DNA of 64,000 nucleotides from Pseudobacteriovorax antillogorgiicola. GTDB taxonomy: Bacteria; Bdellovibrionota_B; Oligoflexia; Oligoflexales; RGVZ01. Made by a program: the position numbers and the translations under genes. The notes under the pieces are model-generated. The model saw only the letters and a list, made by a program, of their open reading frames with translations. It ran no database searches and was not told the origin of the DNA. The stretch lies in NCBI GenBank assembly GCA_945898195.1, contig CAMDHM010000005.1:1-64000 (forward strand), given 5' to 3'. Of this stretch, positions 27,586 to 36,793 are shown piece by piece (positions within the stretch are counted from its first letter, which is position 1; each line of letters begins with the position of its first letter).

Positions 27586-30234
27586 TCATATTCCCACGAG
27601 AACCGTTTGTGCACGATTTTTATCTAAGAACTTTTGAGCGACGGCTATGACATCTCGGGCTCCAACATTACTGATTAAGCCCGGATATTCTTGGTAGGCA
27701 TCATGCCCGACTCCATAGAGTTCCATAAGGGCCATCGTGCTGGCCTGAGACTCCCCGCTCTGTAAATCCATCACGTGGGCGCCCTTGATGTAGTTTTTAG
27801 CCCGAGCTAATTCCGCTGGCGTGGGCCCCGCCTCCGCAATAGCCTCAAGCTCTGACCAAATACCGGCCTCGGCTGCAGCCACCTTGTCTGGACTGCACGC
27901 AATATAGGCGCCAAGCAGACCGCGGTTTTTCCCATAGCTTAAAATTGGGGCAACGCTATACGCCAGCCCGTCGCGATCCCTTAAGTTAGCAAACATCCGG
28001 CCACCGGTGCCCCCAAGGATGTTGCACAAGACGTCCACCGCATATCGATCCGGTGAACTCCAACCAGGGCCGGGCATTCCAACCGCCAGGTGAACCTGTT
28101 GGCGGTCCAGGGGAATCGTTGAACGTGAGCCTAAGCCAACGGCCTTCACGGCGTCCGAGGCAAAATTTCGTGATTTTTTACTGACCTCGAAACCTTGCAT
28201 TCCTTTTTCCAGGGTTGCCATCACGACGTCGGCTGGAAGATCTCCGCAGCCTGCAATCACCATTGGTCCGCCCGGCAACCATTGATGGTACGCCGCCAAC
28301 GCCTGCTTGGCAGTCAACGTGGCTATCTGTTCGCTCACTCCGGCAAGGTCTTTACCGTAGGGGTGGTCTCCAAGGGCCGCCTCCTGCAACCGGCGAATGC
28401 AGAGGCTTGCGGGGGAGTCGGCCTGGTGACGGAAATATTCTTGGATTTCGCGCTGAAAAGATTCGTACTGGGCGGCAGGAAACACTGGTTCCAGCATCAT
28501 TTCGTGAAGCAAGCCTGCTAATTTTTCGTGATCGCTGGTCAGGCAAGAAAGGCGAAACCCGAGGGAGTCCTTGCCGGAGAATGCCGACAGGTCTGCGCCC
28601 GAGCTTTCGATTTGCCAGGCACACTGCTCATATGAAGTCTTTGAGGTTGCCCGCGCCAGGTTTGAGGATATGGCATTAAAAATACCGGGCATCATGGCTC
28701 CGCCAAATTCTGCCCTCTGCCCGCCCTCGGTTGCCAGTACCAAAGACAATAAGCCGGACCCCGGACGCTGACGGTAGATAAAGGAAATCCCCGGCTTTAA
28801 CTCCGAAAAAATCGTTTCGCCACCGCCCGCACTCCGCCCCCTGATTTTGTTGGCGGTTGGGGCTTTCGTGCCCCGTTCAAAGTGCTTGGCTACCCCTCGA
28901 CGAAAGGCTTCCGCCACACTGCTTTCGGTTATTTTCAAGCGATCCGGTGCAACGCCAACAATATGAAAGGACTCAGGATGAATCCACCTTTGCCAGGCCT
29001 CGACCATGTCGGTCGTCGTAAGCCGCTCTACGCGGGCCATCCAGGCCTCGTCGTACCGGTGCTTTTGACTTGTCGTCAGTCCAAATCCTACCCGGGCAAG
29101 GCCCCCAATTGTTTCATTGCGAAAAACTTTGTCGGCCCGGATCGCAGATTTTGCCCGCTCCAAGTCTGCAGCACCCCACTTGCTGACCGTTTCATCGTCC
29201 GATGAAAATCCTGCCAGCAGTTCCCCAACACCTTCGATAGCCGCAAGGGCGGTGTCGTCACCGGTGAGTATGCTAATTTCAAAAAGACCGGGGAAAATAG
29301 GTGAAAAAAGAGTGGCAGCTGCGGAGGAAACCAGACCTTGTTCGTCGCGCAAACTGCGATTCATAATCCCCAGATCCCCAGATCCCAACAAATAGGCGCA
29401 CATGTCGAGGGCAGGGGTATCAACGTGTTCAAGTTCTGGAGCAGGGATGGCAAAATCAAAGCGGACCTGCTGATAATCACCCCGAACCAATTCGACCGCT
29501 AAATCTTTTCGAGCGAGAACTTTCGGAATTAAAGTCTGCGGGACCACGGACTTAAAATCTTGCGCGGGGTCGACATTTTTTTTGAGAAATTCGGTGACCT
29601 CTTCCCGGTCAAAATCCCCAACAATCACAAACCCGCAGTTTGATGGCCGATAGTAAGTATCTCGAAAATGTCTAAGCTGCTGTGGCGTTATCGCCGTGAC
29701 GCTTTCCACGCTGCCAATTACCGGCCGGCCGGCCTCTGAGCCTTCATAGGCGCGGGCAAAAACCTTCTGGGCGGCGCGCGTCCCCGGATCATCCAGGCCG
29801 CGGCTGATCTCCTCCAGGATTACCTTGCGCTCTCGCTCTACTTCTTGGGGATCAACGGTACTTTGAAACACTGCGTCCACCAGCAGGTCCAAGGCCTCTG
29901 CGACAAATTCACTGGCCACCGTCAGGTAATAAACCGTTCGGTCGAAAGTGGTGTAGGCATTGATTTCGCCGCCCCACCCCTCAACGGCCGCTGAAATCTC
30001 ACCGACGCCTCGCTTGGAGGTACCCTTAAAAGTCATGTGTTCCAGAAAATGAGCCACACCCCGGGGGTGGCCATGCTGCTCATGTTCCATGATTGACCCC
30101 GCCCGCAGCCAGCACTGTATGCTTGCGACCGGGACAAAGGAACGCTCCAATGTGATCAATTCCATCCCATTGGGAAGGACGGAGTAGCGGGCGCTAGATT
30201 CATTCAAGTGTCTGTTCTCACATGGAAAGTTCAA
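27586..30234 (-). CDS. M16-family zinc metallopeptidase (double-length)
   Basis: An 882-residue protein containing two M16 halves fused head to tail. The N-terminal half is catalytic: inverted zinc motif HFLEH at 62-66 and the third ligand in VERERKVILEE about 75 residues later. The C-terminal half (from about 450) lacks HxxEH and carries the phrase RDRDGLAYSV, as in the inactive partner domain of pitrilysin-type enzymes. No signal peptide is seen, so the location is uncertain. Start is TTG at 30234, overlapping the upstream outer-membrane protein gene by 17 bp. The role is probably degradation of peptides. Confidence 0.9.
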   Translation of the reverse strand: MNFPCENRHLNESSARYSVLPNGMELITLERSFVPVASIQCWLRAGSIMEHEQHGHPRGVAHFLEHMTFKGTSKRGVGEISAAVEGWGGEINAYTTFDRTVYYLTVASEFVAEALDLLVDAVFQSTVDPQEVERERKVILEEISRGLDDPGTRAAQKVFARAYEGSEAGRPVIGSVESVTAITPQQLRHFRDTYYRPSNCGFVIVGDFDREEVTEFLKKNVDPAQDFKSVVPQTLIPKVLARKDLAVELVRGDYQQVRFDFAIPAPELEHVDTPALDMCAYLLGSGDLGIMNRSLRDEQGLVSSAAATLFSPIFPGLFEISILTGDDTALAAIEGVGELLAGFSSDDETVSKWGAADLERAKSAIRADKVFRNETIGGLARVGFGLTTSQKHRYDEAWMARVERLTTTDMVEAWQRWIHPESFHIVGVAPDRLKITESSVAEAFRRGVAKHFERGTKAPTANKIRGRSAGGGETIFSELKPGISFIYRQRPGSGLLSLVLATEGGQRAEFGGAMMPGIFNAISSNLARATSKTSYEQCAWQIESSGADLSAFSGKDSLGFRLSCLTSDHEKLAGLLHEMMLEPVFPAAQYESFQREIQEYFRHQADSPASLCIRRLQEAALGDHPYGKDLAGVSEQIATLTAKQALAAYHQWLPGGPMVIAGCGDLPADVVMATLEKGMQGFEVSKKSRNFASDAVKAVGLGSRSTIPLDRQQVHLAVGMPGPGWSSPDRYAVDVLCNILGGTGGRMFANLRDRDGLAYSVAPILSYGKNRGLLGAYIACSPDKVAAAEAGIWSELEAIAEAGPTPAELARAKNYIKGAHVMDLQSGESQASTMALMELYGVGHDAYQEYPGLISNVGARDVIAVAQKFLDKNRAQTVLVGI

Positions 30235-31192
30235 AATTCATGTTGATCGATTGATGCGACTCTTCAAACCTAAGATCAGGTCGGTTTGCCGTGTAGGAAA
30301 ACGAGACCTTCGGTCCGACCAGGGCAATCCCAGCCGCTGCTGTTTCGCGTTGGTGTCCGGACTGCGGATCCTTTCCGTAACCCCCTAGGATCCTGAGATA
30401 ATCGTATACCTTGATCGAAAACGACCCTGTCAGCATTTGCTCTGGGGTCACTTCACCGTCCAAAATTTCGCGTTTTTGCCAATCCAGATGAAGGCTTGTC
30501 ATGCCTTGAGCCAAAAGCCCTGCCATGCCAACGCGAGTATAACGTGGCGCGTTATTCTGAACCGACTTATTGGCAATCCCCTCAACCGAGGCGCCAACCC
30601 TTAGGGTTGGGGTCAACAGCCCAGCCACGCCCACATTGAGGGAAGTTCCGCGCACGGCGCTATCTGATTTTGTATCGATATTTACGCCAGTTCCGACCGG
30701 AGCGGACTCCGACCATTGGCCCGCCACCCCAATTGAAAACATGGTGAACGCATATGCCGCCCCAACACCGACGCGACGTGAAATGTAACGGCCTGCAACG
30801 GCCGTCTCTCCGTGAAACCTAGCGTCCTCGGGAGCCATAAAACTGGTATAGGAAACCCCGGCAGCCACCGGGCTACTATTTGAATCCACGATGCCGATCT
30901 TATAAAAATCGCGCCCAAATGATGGCCAATGATAACCGCCAGCAAAGCTGTACTGCTTTTCTAAGGCCAACATTCCAGGATTTAGTTTTAGTGATCCCGC
31001 CCCGGAGTAAGCCACACTTCCTGAATTGGCAAAGGCCAGAGAAGGGCCTCCGGCAACTTCGTACTCTTCAGGCACAGAAACTGGTTGGACGGAGGTTGCC
31101 GCCCCCGCTTTGCTGCCGGAAATCCACGCCGCGAGACACAAGGGCAAAATACCAAAAAAACCTGGCATTTTAGAAAGTTTAGCGAAATTCAT
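30218..31192 (-). CDS. Predicted outer-membrane beta-barrel protein
   Basis: A 324-residue exported protein. ATG at 31192 with GAGGTG directly upstream is preferred over a longer frame. Residues 1-30 are a signal peptide (PLCLAAWISGSKAGAA). The mature protein is rich in Gly, Ser and aromatic residues with alternating polar and hydrophobic stretches and ends in NMNFELSM, typical of a beta-barrel or PorV-like protein. No specific family is recognised. It precedes and overlaps the M16 gene. Confidence 0.7.
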   Translation of the reverse strand: MNFAKLSKMPGFFGILPLCLAAWISGSKAGAATSVQPVSVPEEYEVAGGPSLAFANSGSVAYSGAGSLKLNPGMLALEKQYSFAGGYHWPSFGRDFYKIGIVDSNSSPVAAGVSYTSFMAPEDARFHGETAVAGRYISRRVGVGAAYAFTMFSIGVAGQWSESAPVGTGVNIDTKSDSAVRGTSLNVGVAGLLTPTLRVGASVEGIANKSVQNNAPRYTRVGMAGLLAQGMTSLHLDWQKREILDGEVTPEQMLTGSFSIKVYDYLRILGGYGKDPQSGHQRETAAAGIALVGPKVSFSYTANRPDLRFEESHQSINMNFELSM

Positions 31193-31284
31193 GACACCTC
31201 CTGCGCGGGCCTTAGAACTACACTCTAACCCGAAGGGGTGCCGTCGGGAAGTGAGGCGTGATGTCGTGCAGGTGACATTCAAGC

Positions 31285-31617
31285 TTATTTGGCTTGAGCC
31301 TTTTCTGGAACTTTCGTCAAGGCAATCACATTTGCCTTCATCACCTTGATTGTGCTGCTTAATGATTCAATGGTCACAAAAGCGTCTGCCACTGAGCGCA
31401 CCCGGCCCACGATACCTCCGCTCGTCACAACTTCATCACCAACTTTGAGCCCCGTCAGCATCTGGCTGTGCTCGCGAGCGCGCTTTTGCTGTGGACGAAG
31501 GATCATAAAGTACATGATGGCAAGAAAGGCCGCCGGAAGGGCGAGGGTTTCGAAAATCGACGGGCCCTTTGGAGTTGCGGTTTGGGCATATGCGATGTCA
31601 ACAAGGCTAAAATTCAT
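31285..31617 (-). CDS. yajC: Preprotein translocase subunit YajC
   Basis: A 110-residue single-pass membrane protein that associates with SecDF at the translocon. Residues 20-43 form the helix (FETLALPAAFLAIMYFMIL), followed by the family phrase RPQQKRAREHSQML and LKVGDEVVTSGGIVGRV. The ATG at 31617 has AAGGAAA upstream. secD and secF, its usual neighbours, are not in this window. Confidence 0.93.
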   Translation of the reverse strand: MNFSLVDIAYAQTATPKGPSIFETLALPAAFLAIMYFMILRPQQKRAREHSQMLTGLKVGDEVVTSGGIVGRVRSVADAFVTIESLSSTIKVMKANVIALTKVPEKAQAK

Positions 31618-31749
31618 ATTGTTTCCTTTTTCCCATTTTGCCATTCGGGCGGCATTTTAAGGCCTCCAATTTCCCGAATCAAGGCAGGTTAACCTACCGG
31701 ACCAGACGCCCCTTGGCGAGACGATTTCAAAAGGCTAGGTTCGGTCCCC

Positions 31750-33885
31750 ATGAGCCGCCAACATCAAATGATCAATCTTTCTGAGCTGAACCATGAGCAA
31801 AGGTCCGCCGTTGAAAATTTCAACGGGCCAATGCTGATCCTTGCCGGTGCCGGCACGGGTAAAACCAGGGTGATCACTTCACGCATGGCGTGGATGCTGC
31901 AACAAGGCGTCGCCCCCGGCAACATTGCCGCCATGACCTTTACCAATAAGGCCGCCCGCGAAATGGCGGCGCGCATCGGCCAACTTGTCGGCCCGGCGCG
32001 GGCTAAAGACCTGTCCGTTAGTACCTTTCACAGCTTCTGCCTGAAAATCCTGCGAGAACATGGCCATGCCGTTGGCATCGCACCACGCTTTAGCATCGTA
32101 GACACGGGCGATCAGATTGATCTGGTATCTCGGGCCCTAAAGGAGAAACAGTGGGGCGGAACGGTGCCGGCCGAGGACCTTCACGCTGCCATCAGCCGTT
32201 GGAAGAACGAGCTTCTTGGCCCCGAAGATGTTCTGGCCGGTAAAGGCCGACTTGCCCCTGGATACGACCGTGAAGTCTTCGGGCGAGTTTACGACCTTTA
32301 CGAACGCCAACTCAAAATCAACCGGGTCATCGATTTTGACGACTGTATTTTCAAGACCTACCTACTGCTTCGCGACGACGTGGAACTTCAAAAATCTCTG
32401 GCCAAGAAATTTCGCTACATCCTGGTCGACGAATTCCAAGATACGAACTTTGCCCAATTGACACTGCTGGGCATGATTGCGCGACACCATAACAATGTCT
32501 GCGTGGTAGGAGACGACGACCAGTCGATCTACAGCTGGCGCGGGGCTATGTATGAAACCCTTGAAGAATTTGAACGGATGTTTCCTGGCACGCAGCTGGT
32601 CAAACTGGAACAAAACTACCGCTGCAGCAACGTGATCCTGGATGCCGCCAATAGCCTCATCCGCAACAATACCAAGCGTAAAGAGAAGAACCTCTGGAGC
32701 CAAAGCACCTCCAAACTACCGATCCGCCTAATCCCACTGGAAACCTCTGATTCCGAGGCCCGCTGGATCAGCGAACAGTGCATGTCCCTCATCGGAGGCG
32801 GTACCCAACACAAGGAAATCGTGGTCCTTTACCGGGCCAACGCCCAATCCCGCCCAATTGAGATGGCCTTGCGCGAGGCCGGACTGCGGGCCAAAGTTTT
32901 TGGCGGAACTGGATTTTTTGAACGCAAAGAGGTGAAGGACTTTCTCTCCTTTGTGAAGCTGGCCGCCGAGCCCGATGACCGCCTGGCCTTTTGGCGTGCG
33001 GTAAGCGCCTGCCCGAGCGGAGTCGGCATCAAAACCTTGGAACGCATCTCGGCACTTGCTGAAGAAAAAAAGTGTAGCCCCTTATCGGCGGGTGAAATGG
33101 CCGATGGCGACCTTTTGGGCCGGATCAAGCCGGCAGTGGACGAATTTTGTTCACTCATCCGCGGAATTTCAGCAGAGGCCCAAGGCGCCACCACAGACAA
33201 CATTGTGAGCCTCGGCGAACAGATCATCGGCCGCTTCAAACTGCTCGATGAGATCCTAATGAACACCAAGGACCCGGCGGCAAGGCTACGTAAAATGGAG
33301 ATCGTGAAGTCGCTTCCATCGTGGCTTGGAAACGCAGCTCGCGCAGTCGCCAGTGCGACAGGAAGGCCTACGGGCGAGGCCGTGGACTGGTCAAAATTGA
33401 TGGACCGCATCATGCTGACCGGCGAAGACGACCGCCACAAAGAGGATGAAAATAACCCGCTCGACGTCATCTCTTTGATGACGGTTCATGCGGCTAAGGG
33501 GCTAGAGTTTCCTGTGGTTTTTGTTGTCGGAGTTGAAGAGGAACTTCTGCCACACAAAAACAGCATTGAACTTGGCGAGGCTGGAATTGCTGAAGAGCGG
33601 CGTCTATTTTATGTCGCACTTACCCGCGCCAAAGAGCGTCTCTTTCTGACCTATGCCCTTGACCGATCTTCCCGATTTGGCACGTCGTCACGCAGGCCAT
33701 CCAGATTTTTGTCGGAAATTCCAAAGCAACTACTCGCCGGCGAAGATGGCGAGGCTCATTGCGCCGCTGATGCCGTGACCGACGGCGTGGCAACGGCCTT
33801 AAAACGAGAAGAGTTGCGCCGCAAGGAAACCGTGGCCCAGCTTGGGTTTCTCAGACAAAGCCTTTTTCCTGGACGAACTCCTTGA
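31750..33885 (+). CDS. UvrD/Rep/PcrA-family DNA helicase
   Basis: A 711-residue superfamily 1A 3'-5' helicase for DNA repair or replication restart. Walker A is AGAGTGKT (32-39); motif Ia is AAMTFTNKAAREMAAR, motif II LVDEFQDTN, motif III VVGDDDQSIYSWRGA, motif V MTVHAAKGLEFPVVFVVG and motif VI RRLFYVALTRAKERL. Length fits PcrA/UvrD/Rep without RecB extensions. Which of the three it is cannot be settled. Its 3' end overlaps the convergent rpoH gene by 35 bp. Confidence 0.93.
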   Translation: MSRQHQMINLSELNHEQRSAVENFNGPMLILAGAGTGKTRVITSRMAWMLQQGVAPGNIAAMTFTNKAAREMAARIGQLVGPARAKDLSVSTFHSFCLKILREHGHAVGIAPRFSIVDTGDQIDLVSRALKEKQWGGTVPAEDLHAAISRWKNELLGPEDVLAGKGRLAPGYDREVFGRVYDLYERQLKINRVIDFDDCIFKTYLLLRDDVELQKSLAKKFRYILVDEFQDTNFAQLTLLGMIARHHNNVCVVGDDDQSIYSWRGAMYETLEEFERMFPGTQLVKLEQNYRCSNVILDAANSLIRNNTKRKEKNLWSQSTSKLPIRLIPLETSDSEARWISEQCMSLIGGGTQHKEIVVLYRANAQSRPIEMALREAGLRAKVFGGTGFFERKEVKDFLSFVKLAAEPDDRLAFWRAVSACPSGVGIKTLERISALAEEKKCSPLSAGEMADGDLLGRIKPAVDEFCSLIRGISAEAQGATTDNIVSLGEQIIGRFKLLDEILMNTKDPAARLRKMEIVKSLPSWLGNAARAVASATGRPTGEAVDWSKLMDRIMLTGEDDRHKEDENNPLDVISLMTVHAAKGLEFPVVFVVGVEEELLPHKNSIELGEAGIAEERRLFYVALTRAKERLFLTYALDRSSRFGTSSRRPSRFLSEIPKQLLAGEDGEAHCAADAVTDGVATALKREELRRKETVAQLGFLRQSLFPGRTP

Positions 33886-34699
33886 GCTTTTGCATCAACC
33901 TCGCCTCAATTTGGCGGGCCCTCTCACGGGTGATTCCGTGGCGATCGCCAAACTCCTGCAAGGTCATGGGCTGAACGCCGAGAAGGCGGTCCTCAAATAG
34001 TTCAAGATCCCGACCGGTGATCCGTTTTTTAAATTCCTCGAGATGCTTTTTGAAGATCGCCTGGACCTCTTTTTTAGCCAAGATGTCCTCGACACTCTCC
34101 CCGGGGTCGGCCACCGTCGACCCCCTGGTCACGTCCGAATCCTCTGAAACCGGCTCGTCAAACGAAAGGTCTGGGCCTGCCAGCCGCTGCTGCATTTCAA
34201 TGACGTCCTTTTCACGAACATTTAAATTGCTCGCGAGCAGTTTGGTGTCGACCCTGTCGTACTCGGCGAGCAGCTTCTCGGCTTCCTTTCGCAAATTGAA
34301 AAATAGTTTCCTTTGGGCGGCCGTTGTGCCCATTTTTACCAAGCTCTTGTTGTCCATGAGGTATTTAAGGATATAGGCACGAATCCACCAAACGGCGTAG
34401 CTGGAAAGTTTGACGCCCTTATAAGGGTTGTATCGCTTTACGGCCTGCATAAGGCCGTAGTTTCCCTCTTGAATCAGGTCCAGCATGGTTTCCTGAGCCC
34501 GCCTGAAATCATTGGCGATTTTGACCACGAGGCGCAGGTTCGAAGTGATTAAACGGTGGGCAGCCCGGACATCTCCGTCTTCAAAGTGCCGGACCGCGAG
34601 GTCGTACTCTTCCTCTGGCTCAAGCAACGGATGGCGAGCAACCTCTTGCAGATAGAGCTGCAACGGTGAGACATTGGCTGGAAGTGTCCGGTTTGCCAC
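33851..34699 (-). CDS. rpoH: RNA polymerase sigma-32 type factor
   Basis: A 282-residue sigma70-family factor of the RpoH group that directs heat-shock transcription. Region 2 includes LVVKIANDFRRAQETMLDLI and QEGNYGLMQAVKRYNPYKG then SSYAVWWIRAYI; region 4 is LQEFGDRHGITRERARQIE. The start is GTG at 34699 with AAGGTGG 6 bp upstream; the frame extends further but lacks a ribosome-binding site. It is divergent from the lipid kinase gene with only 28 bp between starts, so promoters must overlap coding DNA. Confidence 0.9.
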   Translation of the reverse strand: MANRTLPANVSPLQLYLQEVARHPLLEPEEEYDLAVRHFEDGDVRAAHRLITSNLRLVVKIANDFRRAQETMLDLIQEGNYGLMQAVKRYNPYKGVKLSSYAVWWIRAYILKYLMDNKSLVKMGTTAAQRKLFFNLRKEAEKLLAEYDRVDTKLLASNLNVREKDVIEMQQRLAGPDLSFDEPVSEDSDVTRGSTVADPGESVEDILAKKEVQAIFKKHLEEFKKRITGRDLELFEDRLLGVQPMTLQEFGDRHGITRERARQIEARLMQKLKEFVQEKGFV

Positions 34700-34727
34700 G
34701 TAAAACCACCTTGAACAGGTCTGACAT

Positions 34728-35660
34728 ATGACAGGAATTGGGATCGTAACAAATCCGCATTCCAAACTAAATAAACGAAATCCAGAACGCCACAAAGTCC
34801 TTGGTTATATTTTAGGGCAACGTGGCCAGCTTGCCGTCACAAATTCCATCGCAGAACTGGCCTCGGTCGCGGCCGACTTTAAGGCCAAGGGTGTCGAGAT
34901 CCTCGCAATAAATGGCGGCGACGGCACCATCAGCCGCACCCTCACAGCGTTCATACGCTGTTATGGGGATCAACCGCTGCCTAAAATTGCAATTCTTGGC
35001 GGAGGCACGATCAATGTCTTGCGGACCAACCTCGGAATCCGCGGCCGCCCGGAAGACGTCCTTTTCCGCTTGGTCGAAGGGCATAGCTCGGGCCTCAATT
35101 TTCAAATCAAAAAAAATGCCACCCTTCGCATCGACGACTCCTATGGGTTCATGTTTGGGGACGGTGTCGTAGCCAATTTTCTAGATCTTTTCTACCGCAA
35201 CAAAACCAATGCCCTTGGTTCACTCTTGGTGATGGCCCGACTGTATTGGGCGGCATTCTTTAATCGTGAGCTTTTCTTGTCGGTCGTCAACCAGCAGGAA
35301 TACCGTCTTTTTCCGCAAAATGGCCGCCCCCTTGAAGGCCTTTCGGCCGCCGTTATGTGTTCGACCCTGCCGCGCATGCCGCTTGGCGCCCGCTTCTTTA
35401 CCCTATTGGAGAAAAATCCTGATAAGATGGAATGCATCAGCTTTCAGTTGGATGAGTCGAAAATCCTTTGGCAGTTGCCTGTGATGTTGGTTGGAACTGC
35501 CCTGCAGATGAATTTGTGGCAGCAACGGATATGCACCACGACCGTTGACATTCAGGCCAAGCCTGGGCGTCGTTACACCGTGGATGGTGAACTCTTCACG
35601 GCGGAGAGCGACACCATCAAAGTTACAATGGGGCCGCACCTTGACTTTATCACCTTATGA
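34728..35660 (+). CDS. Diacylglycerol kinase-family lipid kinase
   Basis: A 310-residue DAGK/sphingosine kinase-like catalytic protein. The nucleotide motif GGDGT is at 63-67, followed by KIAILGGGTINVLRTNLG; the C-terminal beta-rich part ends in RRYTVDGELF. Such proteins phosphorylate diacylglycerol or related lipids, but bacterial members vary. It is followed 49 bp later by the AmgK-like gene, suggesting a link to cell-envelope precursor turnover. Confidence 0.83.
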   Translation: MTGIGIVTNPHSKLNKRNPERHKVLGYILGQRGQLAVTNSIAELASVAADFKAKGVEILAINGGDGTISRTLTAFIRCYGDQPLPKIAILGGGTINVLRTNLGIRGRPEDVLFRLVEGHSSGLNFQIKKNATLRIDDSYGFMFGDGVVANFLDLFYRNKTNALGSLLVMARLYWAAFFNRELFLSVVNQQEYRLFPQNGRPLEGLSAAVMCSTLPRMPLGARFFTLLEKNPDKMECISFQLDESKILWQLPVMLVGTALQMNLWQQRICTTTVDIQAKPGRRYTVDGELFTAESDTIKVTMGPHLDFITL

Positions 35661-35709
35661 CATCGCCCTGCTTGCGCCGGCACTTCATCCCGAAGGCAAG
35701 GAAAAAATC

Positions 35710-36777
35710 ATGTTGCCCAATCCGATTCCCACCGGAGCGTTGCCGCCTCCGACCCCAGATGAACTAAGAGCTGCCCTCGGCATTCAAGAACTAACGATCG
35801 AATGGTTGGCGGGCGACGGTTCAGACCGTAGCTACTACCGGATCAAATCGCCGTCCATCGCACGTCCCGTAGTTTTGATGCAATTATCAGGAAACGACGC
35901 CCGGGCTCTTCACGACGGACGCTACGACTGGCTTGAAGTTGCTAACATTTTGGCTGTCCATGGCATTAAAGTCCCGCGCCTCGTGAAATCCATGCCCGAT
36001 CAAGCTGCGATCATCATCGAAGACTACGGCAATATAATGCTTGAGACTCGCGCCATCGAAATGGTCGAATCGGGTAGGCGCGACGATATTTTTTCAATCT
36101 ACGAAAAATCTAACGAAATCCTGATTCATTTCCTTGAGATCAAAGTCCCCAGCGACCCTCGCGAGGAACGCCCCGTGTGGACTCGCCGGGCTTTTGATGC
36201 GGAAAGATTTGAATGGGAGCTTAACTTCTTTTTGAAAAAGTTTGTTGAACCGGTGGCCCGCATCCGATTGACCTCTGACCAAAACGACATTGTACAAGCA
36301 GAAATAAAAGACTTTTCAGCTTGCCTCTCCCGCCTACCACAGCATTTCGTTCATCGAGACTTTCATTCCCGCAACATCATGCTTTTTGAAGACCGCCAGG
36401 CGGTCATCGACTTTCAAGACGCGCGCCTTGGCCCGGCCTCCTATGACGCCGTCTCCCTTTGTTTTGATTCTTATGTTCCGTTTAGCTCTGAGGATCGTTT
36501 AAAGCTCATGGAACAATTTCTCCGACAGGCGTCCTCCAAACTGGGCAATGCCATGCGGACTGAAATCGAACAGCAATGGAAGTCCGTCCTGTTGCAACGT
36601 CAGTTGAAGGCCATTGGAAGTTTTGGATATCTGACCATTGATAAGAACAAAGGCAATTATTTACGCTATGTGAAGCCAGCCATCGCCGCCATGCGCGCCG
36701 CCGATGTTCGAGATTCCCGCTGGCCATTTTTATCCATCGAGTTGGTTGATCTCATAGATAGCGCCATGGGCTCTTGA
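35710..36777 (+). CDS. amgK: AmgK-like N-acetylmuramate/N-acetylglucosamine kinase
   Basis: A 355-residue aminoglycoside-phosphotransferase-fold kinase. The catalytic loop HRDFHSRNI is near 215 and the metal-binding DFQDAR near 235. Together with the adjacent nucleotidyltransferase it matches the AmgK-MurU pair of Pseudomonas peptidoglycan recycling, where AmgK makes MurNAc-1-phosphate and MurU makes UDP-MurNAc. The frame is open further upstream across the end of the lipid kinase gene, but ATG 35710 fits the family start. The exact substrate is inferred from context. Confidence 0.8.
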   Translation: MLPNPIPTGALPPPTPDELRAALGIQELTIEWLAGDGSDRSYYRIKSPSIARPVVLMQLSGNDARALHDGRYDWLEVANILAVHGIKVPRLVKSMPDQAAIIIEDYGNIMLETRAIEMVESGRRDDIFSIYEKSNEILIHFLEIKVPSDPREERPVWTRRAFDAERFEWELNFFLKKFVEPVARIRLTSDQNDIVQAEIKDFSACLSRLPQHFVHRDFHSRNIMLFEDRQAVIDFQDARLGPASYDAVSLCFDSYVPFSSEDRLKLMEQFLRQASSKLGNAMRTEIEQQWKSVLLQRQLKAIGSFGYLTIDKNKGNYLRYVKPAIAAMRAADVRDSRWPFLSIELVDLIDSAMGS

Positions 36778-36793
36778 AAATGAACGATGTAAC

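Noticed and set aside
32829-33470. 213-codon reverse open frame inside the helicase gene
   Set aside because: It lies opposite clearly conserved helicase motifs; its Ser/Arg-rich composition is that of antisense of a GC-rich gene.
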